From the NCBI GenBank assembly GCA_003013855.2, contig ML058465.1, forward strand, positions 1,302,001-1,366,000: a stretch of 64,000 nt of DNA, in the 5' to 3' direction. The notes beneath the pieces are model-generated. The model was not told where the DNA came from, did not search any database, and saw only the letters and a program-made list of their open reading frames with translations. This document shows positions 55,591 to 64,000 of the stretch, one piece after another. The DNA is from Liriodendron chinense (taxonomy: Eukaryota > Streptophyta > Magnoliopsida > Magnoliales > Magnoliaceae). Position 1 is the first letter of the stretch. The number at the start of each line of letters is the position of its first letter. A program made the translations under genes and the position numbers.

Positions 55591-57138
55591 TGAACGCTCT
55601 GTTTGCTGGCCACTATTTGGATGGTTTGGATTGTCTGATCGATCTATCATACTTCCTTTGTATGGTGCAAATGAGTTGCACCGGTTCATTTCCCATTTTG
55701 AAACTGCAGTTCTTGAATAAATAATCAAACGGTGAATAGTGTCCGTCCAATGCATGTTACTTGCATCATGGACCGTACATATTGTTTTTGCTTTAACCCC
55801 AGGGAATGGAATTTGAGAATTAGATGAAAATTTCTTTTTGTGAAATACCCATATTGCCCATTAGATTCGACCGTTATAACTTTTGTACCACCGCTTGCTA
55901 AAATGCCTCATAGATGATAGAAGTTACATCATGTGCACGTGGCGAACATGTGGCAATCGGACCGTCCATCTGGTAGGCCACCCTATGGATGGTCTATAAC
56001 CTGAAAATCAGTGGTTGGAAAACTCTGATCACCCAGTTTCTGTGACTTTTTTTAATGGTTTAATGCAGACTGCTTAACTGTTCTTTATTTTTCGGGTATG
56101 ATCCATCTACGCGATGGCCCACTAAAGCAACGGTTCCGATTCATCTAGAATGTGGGCCCTATGCTGCACGTTTTGGCGTAAAAATTTCAGGTGGGCCCAC
56201 CCCTGATGATCATCACCGTTTATTTGAGAGGCTCAGATATGGATGAAGCACACTCTGTCTGATGATCTTAATTCTCCTACTGGTGGCATCTAAATTATCA
56301 GTTTTAAGCCTTTCAATGGACACGATTATACCGCGTAGATCAAGGAAGGGTGGGCCCAGTTGTGCATATAAGCTGGGAAGACAAGAAATATGATTTTGGT
56401 GGGTCACTGTAAGTCTACACGGGCTGTACTGTGGGGGGGAGTTTAGCAATAGTGGTACATCCATGCACGCACAACAATTGGACGATCCTGACCGTTCAAT
56501 TGGCATCTCATAGCCTATTGGACAGGTAAATTGGATGAACAGGATCACTTGATCAGAATGAATTTAGTGTGTGATGATCACAATGATTCCGCTAGTGTGG
56601 TCCACTTCAGAATTGGATCTGCCTCAGATTTGTGCTTGTACCCTAAAATGATATGGAAAAATGTATGGACGGTGTGGATAAAACCCATACATTCCTAGTT
56701 AGGGACGGCTTGCATGTTAACGTTTACATACAACGGTTTCCTTACGAATCACTTGGGTATGAAATCTGATCGGTCCAAAAGGTTCCCTGCATCAGAAAGA
56801 TCTGGAGCGTAAACTAGGATGGTCCATTCATCAGGTGGGCTACACAGTGGAAATCACAGACATCCGATGGTCCAATACAATGTATGCATGCGGCCTATTT
56901 GATAAGTGGGTTGTTCCAATTTTCGATTCAGGCAATCTTCATGGAAAGGTCCACCCTTTCAACGGCTCGGATGTTACGTTACATGTTGCATGCATCTAAT
57001 GTCAAGGGCCACACAATGGAGTCTGAAATACAGTTATCCCACATTTGATTTTTCGAATCAATTGGCAACGCCTGAAATCAGACGGATTATATTATCTGAC
57101 CCAAAATCCGGTGGTTAAGATCCTCTGATTTCGGCATA
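55591..57138. other. Intergenic, no gene recognised
   Basis: Only MITE-like words (GGTGGGCCCAC, ACCGTCCATC) and short spurious frames are seen. Confidence 0.45.
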
Positions 57139-57147
57139 TGGCTGATA

Positions 57148-57591
57148 GCAATTGGAACGGGTACTGAGTAAATCCTGTTGGGCCCACTGTGAATGTATGT
57201 GGTTTATCCACGCCGTCCATCTGTTTTCCCAGCTCATTTTAGAGGTAGAGCCCAAATATTGAAGTATATCCAACCACAGGAAACAGTGGGAATAATGATT
57301 TCCACGGTTGAAACCTTCCTAGGGACCACAGTGATGTTTATTTGTCATCCAAGGTGAAGGGAAAACAAAAATATCAGCTTGATCCAAAACTTCTGTGGCC
57401 CCCAAGAAGTTTTCAACAGTAAATATTTAATTCACACTGTTTCCTGTGGTGTGGTCCACTTCAACTTTCTATGTTCTTCATTTTTTTGTTTGAAGCCCTA
57501 TAATTATCTGGTAAAATGGATGGATGGAGTAGATAAAATAAATAAATTACGGTGGGACCCACAGAGTTTACTCAGAACGCAATCGGCTTCC
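57148..57591. mobile_element. MULE-type foldback MITE with perfect 9-base target duplication
   Basis: The 444-base element is flanked by TGGCTGATA at 57139-57147 and 57592-57600. Inside, TGAGTAAATCCTGTTGGGCC and its mirrored partner GGTGGGACCCACAGAGTTTA with CTCA form the subterminal inverted repeat. The interior is a palindrome (CCACAGGAAACAGTG against CACTGTTTCCTGTGG). It has no coding capacity. A 9-base duplication is the mark of the Mutator superfamily. Confidence 0.85.
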
Positions 57592-57630
57592 TGGCTGATA
57601 TTATATGCAAAATATCCCCTGCATTTTAAT

Positions 57631-58145
57631 GGACGCGGATTGCCTGCTATCCCCACCACAGAAAGTTCCTGGTGTTGGAAGATAGGCGGGGCCTGTTGTG
57701 ATGTCCGTGAGAAATCCATCTGTCCATCCATTTTTCCAGCTCATATTAGGACATGAGCCCGGAAGTGGGTCAGATCCAAAACTCAAGTGGACTAGGTGAC
57801 AGGAAAACAGTGGAGATTAAACACCCACCGTTAAAACATTTGAGGAGTCACGGAAGTTTTAGACCAGGCTTACATGTCTTGTGTTTTCAGTTCATCAAGT
57901 GGAAATGACTTTATCAAGGGTTGAATGGTATATAAACATTAGGTCGACCCTAGAAAGGTTTCAACCTTAGACATATCCTTTTCTACTTTTTCCTGTGGTG
58001 GCACACTAAAATTTTGCATTTGCCTATTTTTGGGTACGTCTTAACATGAGCTCGCGAAACGTATGAATAGAGGTAGATTTCTCACAAACATCACAATGGC
58101 CCCACCTAACATTCTATCTCCGGGCTCCCTCAGGCAATCCACGTC
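57631..58145. mobile_element. Foldback MITE, 'gtgagaaatccat' subfamily
   Basis: Ends GGACGCGGATTGCCTG and CAGGCAATCCACGTC are inverted copies. The flanks CATTTTAAT and CCTTTCAAT match at seven of nine positions, a probable eroded target duplication. The interior has GTGAGAAATCCATC and its mirrored GTAGATTTCTCACAAACATC. Confidence 0.75.
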
Positions 58146-58164
58146 CCTTTCAATAATTAAGATT

Positions 58165-58597
58165 GGATGCAGATGGCCTGACACCGAACAGTAGGAAATC
58201 CCTATAATTGAAAGGACCTATCATGATGTTTGTGATAAATCAACCTAGTCTATTTATTTGTTTTTTAGCTCGTGGCCGGACATGTGGTGAAAAATAAAAT
58301 GGATCCAAAACTCAAGCAGGCCACACTGAAGGAAATATTAGGCTTACCATTGAAACATTTTTATGGTCAACTTTGATGTTTAGCTTCCAACCAAATTGTT
58401 CATAAAATTATTTTCATTGAAATGAGTAAAAAACACAAAAATAATAAGAAAAAAAAAATACAAATGTTTCAAAGGTGGGCCATTTAATCACCTCTTTTCT
58501 CTCTCGTATCCTAACATGAGCCATCAAAATAGATGAACAAAGTTAATTTCTCACAAACATCAAAGTGGGCTCCACCTAGCTTCGACAATCTGCGTCC
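58165..58597. mobile_element. Decayed foldback MITE
   Basis: Ends GGATGCAGATGGCC and GACAATCTGCGTCC are imperfect inverted copies. TCATGATGTTTGTGATAAAT is mirrored by TTTCTCACAAACATCAAAGT. It sits 20 bases after the previous element. Confidence 0.6.
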
Positions 58598-59216
58598 TCC
58601 TTGATTGAGGCACATGTATGCCCTGTGTAAGGTAGATGAGTGGTCACAATTCAATAACACATGATCTTGGGCCACACAAGGTATGGCCCACTTGATAGTA
58701 AAGCAATTTCAAAATTGCAAGACATGTGCCAACATGACACAAATATGTGAGATCCGGTATATGCATCAGGTGGGCCTCTATCAATAAATACCCTATTCCA
58801 AAATCATTTGGTGGACCACACATCCAACTATCTACTTCCCCACACGTATGCCACATACACACGTGTCACACAATTCACTACTTCAAGATCACCTACCGAG
58901 AATGACCGTACCATTCTTATTAATTCCCGAATTCCAACAGAAGAAAAAAAAACTATATCTTTTCTATTGTCTTTTGTCCGTTTGGCAACTTGATCGAAAC
59001 AAAACACATTCCGGAATTCCAAAACTAATATTGTCTTGTGAGTAATGCCAAAGGTTAGCGTTAATACTTCTCTTGAGGTTTGTCCAAACGCTCCCAAAAA
59101 ATGCCACCCTCTCCATAACAAAATTGTTTTAAAGTAGCCATCCGTACGGTGCACCCCGGCGCACGTTAGTGCGGCACCGAGAATCAGTACGGCACTGTAT
59201 AGTAGTTATCGGTGAT
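58598..59216. other. Intergenic, no gene recognised
   Basis: Short spurious frames only. 59147-59200 is GC-rich with repeated GTGCGGCAC-like words. Confidence 0.4.
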
Positions 59217-59743
59217 GGGAGCGGATAAGGTCCGGTCCTGGCCTCACCCAACACGGTGCGGCACTGACCGTGGGGCCCACCTTGACGTATTTGTAGTATA
59301 TCCACGCCGTCCATAACTTTTTCCATATTAATTTAGGATAGTATATAAAAATGAAACAGATCCAAATCTCAGGTGGACCACACTACAGGAAACAGTGGTG
59401 ATTGAAGGATCACTATTAAAAACTTCCTAAGGCCCACCGTAGTTTTTACTTTCCATCCAAGCTGGATAAGTTCACACAGACCTGAATGAAGGGAAAAAAG
59501 AAAAAATATCAGCTTGATCCAAAACTTTTGTGATCCATAAAAGTTTTTAATGGTCACTCACCATTTTTTCCTGAAGTGTGGTCCACCTGATATTTGAATC
59601 TTCTTAATTATTCGTTTGATTACTCAAAATGATCTTTAAAAAACGATGGACGGCGTGGATGTCCTACATATGTATCAAGGTAGGCCCCACAGTTAGCGAC
59701 GCACCGTACTTTGTGAGACGCGGGCCGCACCTAATCTGCTCCC
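59217..59743. mobile_element. MULE-type foldback MITE with 9-base target duplication
   Basis: The 527-base element begins GGGAGCGGATAAGG and ends CCTAATCTGCTCCC. The flanks ATCGGTGAT (59208-59216) and GTCGGTGAT (59744-59752) differ at one of nine bases. The inverted repeat continues inward through GGTGCGGCAC/GACGCACCG and GTGGGGCCCACC/GGTAGGCCCCAC, and the centre carries GGAAACAGTGGTGATTGAA. Confidence 0.85.
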
Positions 59744-62423
59744 GTCGGTGATAAGAAAAAGCTACAGTCTGCGTTTACCACCATGGTACAAGAACAAATC
59801 AATCTGTACCGTTGATTCCACAGCAGCTCCGAACGGAGCATTTATTCTGAACAATACGCTGATTGAATGATCTTAACCATCCAATTCGTGCAACGAAATG
59901 TCTGACCAAACATAAATCAGCCCGGGGCCGAACTTCCATCTGCGAAAGCGGACGGTTGGGAACGTCCAATCAATGTTAGATTTGCCATATTTTGATCCGG
60001 AATGAACGGTGTGGAATCAGACAACAAAATTTTGAAGATGTGTATTCCATGTAAAATTGCATACAGTGGATGGTGAGATGGTTCTAAATGGTGGTGAACT
60101 GAGAGCATGGTCTGGGCCAGCATTGTTGCATGGCCCCACATGCAGATGCGTACTACAATCAAACGTCGTTGTTGGATTACGTTATATGGATTGTAATGAA
60201 GATACTATTATTTCAATGTCTTTATTTTGTACATGATTCCTGACACATCTGCCTACTTCTAACCTGTGATCTGCCACGTGGCATTCACGTGAAGTGAAAA
60301 AACAAGATAGCAATGTGTGTGGACGGCGATAGGCCATGCCACGTGTCGAACGAGGATTACCCATTTGCTCTGGTTGATGTACCATAAGTGCGTTGTACAT
60401 GTTGGGTGCATCACCTTGGGAAACATTGATGCGTTACAGGCAGTCTGTTGTCCTCTTTTCCGTAGAAATGATCCTAACCGTTTGAAAAATGGTGTTGAAT
60501 ATAAACCGTTGACCATCCATACTTCTCAGTGGCTTATACATCACTGAACCTACCTCTTCAACGGTTCCGATCATTAATACAGATGTCCTAACTTAAGAAT
60601 TCTGATGAGTAGATGACCCCCACTTATGAGACAATCTTAACCGTCCATTAAATACAGATAAGTCGGGAATCTAGCCGTTGGATTTGGATATTTCTCAATG
60701 ACAGAGAATGGTTACGCCCAAAAAAACATGAAGTCGCGACGTATTGTACCATAATACATCGGGATGTATGCGAGACGAGAGCGCCTCATCATCATGTTGT
60801 GGAAACTCTTACACTGTTCATGATTGTTTTGGAATTCTTAAATAGTGGTGACGCAGCCAGGGAGTAAAGAAAGGGAACATGCATGTCAATCCAGACCATC
60901 AAATAGTCTCCATCGGGGAGATGACTTTGCTATAAATGCATTGATTGGAGGATCTTATCCATCTCAACCCCTTACTTAAATTTCAACGGCTGATTATTCC
61001 TTTTTTGGTCGTCCATCTATTAACTACCAATCCGATATCTAGGTCTAGCATTTAGCTTAATGCTTAGGATCTGGTCATTCACAGTGAGGCCTACCACTTG
61101 GACGGTCGAAATTAAACAAAAATGTGATCACCACCACTTTATAAGATACATGAAACGCACAGGATATCATTCGTAAATGCAAAGAGCTAGCTGGTCAGGA
61201 CGATAGCACAGTAGTCAAACATCAGGTTGACCTGATACTGAGATGAATGTCACATGGCATGTCATGTCGATGTGTCATTTGAACAAAGGAAAAAAGAATC
61301 GGTACTCCGCAAGAGCATCTATATCTATACACATTCATAGAAACATTTTACACGTGGCACTCATTTACCTTCAAAAGTTCCAAATGGTGGGACCTACGTT
61401 TGGTGGATGACAATGACCAAATTAGATTGATTGAAAGTATTCTAACCTTTGATTCATAAATATTTTTTTATTGAACGTAAACCACTAAATATTTACGTCC
61501 AATATTTAATTTTAATTTTGAATTTCACCCATCTATATCGGATCCCAGCATATGAACGGTTTGGATTCTGCTAATGAACTTTATTTGTTCAATATCATTC
61601 TGCAAGTATATCTATAACCGTACTCCTTCATCGTATGAGACAACTCCCACTTCGGTGAAATTAAGAACCCTAACATTAATGTACTACATGGCTCATTCCA
61701 GGTTTGCCACGTGGCACATGTATTCATGTGCATCGTGATCTGTTGCCACGTGTGCTAAAGTGAGTTTCCGTACAAAAGAGCATGCATGTCATACTTTGTT
61801 ATCAATAATGAAGTGGGACCCATTTTTAAGTGATCAGAACCACTCAAAGTGAAAGGATATATAGGTTTGTCTATTCCATTTTTTTTTTTTTGAAGAATAT
61901 TTCATCCTGGTGAGACCCAAAAGACCAATGGTCTAGATTAATTATCAGTGGGTCCCACTTGCAAATATAAAAACCCGAGTATAATTTGTAATATCCTCGG
62001 GTGCCATGTTTTTCTCTACGTACATGGTTTCAGCCTGTGACCGACGTAGTAGTTTGATCCGATGGAGCCTACAGTAGGGCTGAGCCATACGTATGGACTG
62101 ATCATTAATCAATGTGGTGTTGCAAAAACCAATCTAAATCCAAACTATCCAAATGGTGGGCCCGACCTTATACCAATTGAAGTGTCCGAACATGTGATTA
62201 GTGGGCCTTATTTTTATTTTTTTGAAATTGGACCGTTAATCATTTCCATATAAGCCATCACTGAAATTGTGAGATATCTAGGATCATCATCCATTCATTC
62301 ACTGGGATTATGGGATTATGAACTAATGATAGTTCATCCAACGGTCTACATGGTTTGGATTAGTGTCTCATGCATGTCACACGTACAAGTAACGTGTGCA
62401 TGTTGATGGATCATCATACTCGG

Positions 62424-62466
<43 letters not shown>

Positions 62467-62982
62467 CTCTTGAAGAAGGTGAAAGAAAGAAGTTCGAGGA
62501 AGTGTAAAAGATGGTGTGATTATTTATGATTTCTCGTCTTATCATCTGACAAACTCTCTCTCTCTACCGTCGTGAAAAATAATGCTGAGATTTTGAAAAT
62601 ATCTCGATATTTTTGCGTGAAATTCATCAAACGAAACATGGGGATTTTTCCCCCCTCAAAATATGGGCTGTTTTTAATTTTCGCGATTTTATTGAAACTA
62701 TCGATATTTTAATTAGGTAAATATTTTAAAATTTAAATTATTTTTCATTGATACTTTAAAATTTCCACTGAGATTTTCCCTATAATATAACGAGATAAAG
62801 TCGAAATCCTAAAATCTCCCGATAAATTTCGAAGAACGATATTTCTCGCTACACTGAACACTTGCCAAAATCACACACTTGTGCGAGATCTGCTCCATTC
62901 GTTTATTTGGAAGCAGTCTGACCATGTTTTGCACGAAAACTCCGTCTGACCCACCATAAAAAAGGAGGATTCGGATTCTGTA
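59744..62982. other. Intergenic, no gene recognised
   Basis: Unique-looking sequence with scattered GCCACGTG and ACCGTCCA words, and a GA microsatellite at 62427-62464. No domain is encoded. Confidence 0.45.
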
Positions 62983-63483
62983 GTGATCCCTCCAGTACCC
63001 AGGTCAGCACTGATCGGTTGATGAAAAGCTCCGTGGGCCCACCATAATGTATGTTTTTTTATCCATGCCGTCCATCCATTTTCTCATGTGATTTTAGGAC
63101 AAGATCCGAAAATTGAGGCTGATAAAAATCTTAGGTGGACCACACCACAGTAAACAGTGGTGATTGAACGCCCACCATTAATAACTTCTTGGGGGCCACG
63201 AAAGTTTTGGATCAACCTGATACTTGTGTTTTCCTTTCATCCAGGTCTATGTGACCTCATCAACAGCTTGGATGGAACATAAACATTACAGTGGGCCCTA
63301 GGAAGTTTTCAACAGTGGACGTTCAATAACCACTGTTTCCTGTGATGTGGTCCACATGAGATTTAGATCTTCCTCACTTATGGGCAATTTCCATAAAATG
63401 ATATGGAAATATGGATGGACGGAGTGGATAAAACACATACATCTTAGTGGGTCCCACAACACCGACAGTGCTGGAGGGATCAC
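62983..63483. mobile_element. Foldback MITE of the GGGCCCACC family
   Basis: Ends GTGATCCCTCCAG and CTGGAGGGATCAC are exact inverted copies. CCACACCACAGTAAACAGTG is mirrored by CACTGTTTCCTGTGATGTGG, and TTATCCATGCCGTCCATCCA by TGGATGGACGGAGTGGATAA. Target duplication not evident. Confidence 0.8.
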
Positions 63484-64000
63484 GGCCGAGTAAATATTCG
63501 TCACAAAAGACAACAGTTCGTACTCAGTATAGTTACGTGGCATGCATGATGAGTATACGTATCTCAGTTCCTCACACTTTGTCCTACCTGATGAACGGTC
63601 AAGATATGGCACACGTATGGTATATTTTCACATGTGTTGCAATGTATCTGCGCGTATCTTACGCGATGGATACACTTTATCATTGCTGAGCTTTGTAAAA
63701 GCTCGTGTTTCTTTTGGGGCGCTCAATGACATTCACCTTGAAAACATACATGAATAGGATTTCTTGGCAGAGTTTTGTGGGCGGTTTGATGTCACTGGAC
63801 AGCCCCCACATGCTTATGTCACCCCTATCAGACGTCTCAGAATTGAATAGAATTGTCATACCAACCACCACTGATTGTGGCTGGGATTTTCTCCTATTAG
63901 TAGCTGATGGCCCACTTGCATGAGTAGTGACAAGTAGAAATTATGGCCTACTGCCTAGCTAGCCATGTTCTTTTGAGACCTAGACTCATGTTTTAGTTCT
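63484..64000. other. Intergenic end of the window, no gene recognised
   Basis: Overlapping frames of 63-80 codons have no motif. Confidence 0.4.

Overview
The window is nuclear DNA of a flowering plant. It has one spliced plant transcription-factor gene, plant-lineage LTR retrotransposons (Athila, Tat, Ty1/copia), TC and GA microsatellites, and many copies of a palindromic MITE family rich in GTGGGCCCAC and ACCGTCCATC words. From memory that MITE vocabulary suggests a woody magnoliid; this is a weak inference that the sequence alone cannot prove.

Layout. 0.4-3.3 kb: remnant of a minus-strand Ty1/copia element (3' LTR, polypurine tract, end of RNase H), cut at 1573 by an LTR from another element. 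3.3-8.4 kb: non-coding DNA with two foldback elements. 8.4-43.0 kb: a nested retrotransposon. The outer element is a decayed minus-strand Ty3/gypsy of the Athila lineage (gag at 39.9-40.9 kb, protease 38.6-39.5, reverse transcriptase split between 37.9-38.1 and 13.3-13.8, RNase H 12.9-13.2, integrase 11.5-12.4). Its RT is interrupted by a 24.1-kb minus-strand Ty3/gypsy of the Tat lineage (13785-37891) with LTRs of 1529 and 1863 bases and a 5-base target duplication, CCTCT.

The inner element is the most interesting part. Behind its gag-pol lies about 12 kb before the 3' LTR. This contains a basic repeat-peptide ORF, two ORFs on the opposite strand (a plant mobile domain protein at 21.5-23.0 kb and a PMD/DUF7745-like protein at 24.6-26.3 kb), both with apparent introns, a tandem array of about 155-base units, and a duplicated 455-base block beside the polypurine tract. 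Introns can survive there because the genes lie antisense to the genomic RNA. The LTRs carry an array of eleven TTGAC (W-box) cores just upstream of a TATA box. All coding parts carry stops or frameshifts, so this copy is inactive.

43.2-45.0 kb: probable solo LTR. 45-51 kb: intergenic DNA with MITEs. 51058-54707: a complete four-exon PLATZ zinc-finger gene (250 codons) on the plus strand, with a TATA box and a 158-base duplication that copies its first splice donor. 54.7-64 kb: intergenic DNA with a three-unit 175-base tandem repeat and five MITEs. Two of these show 9-base target duplications, which assigns the family to Mutator-like elements.
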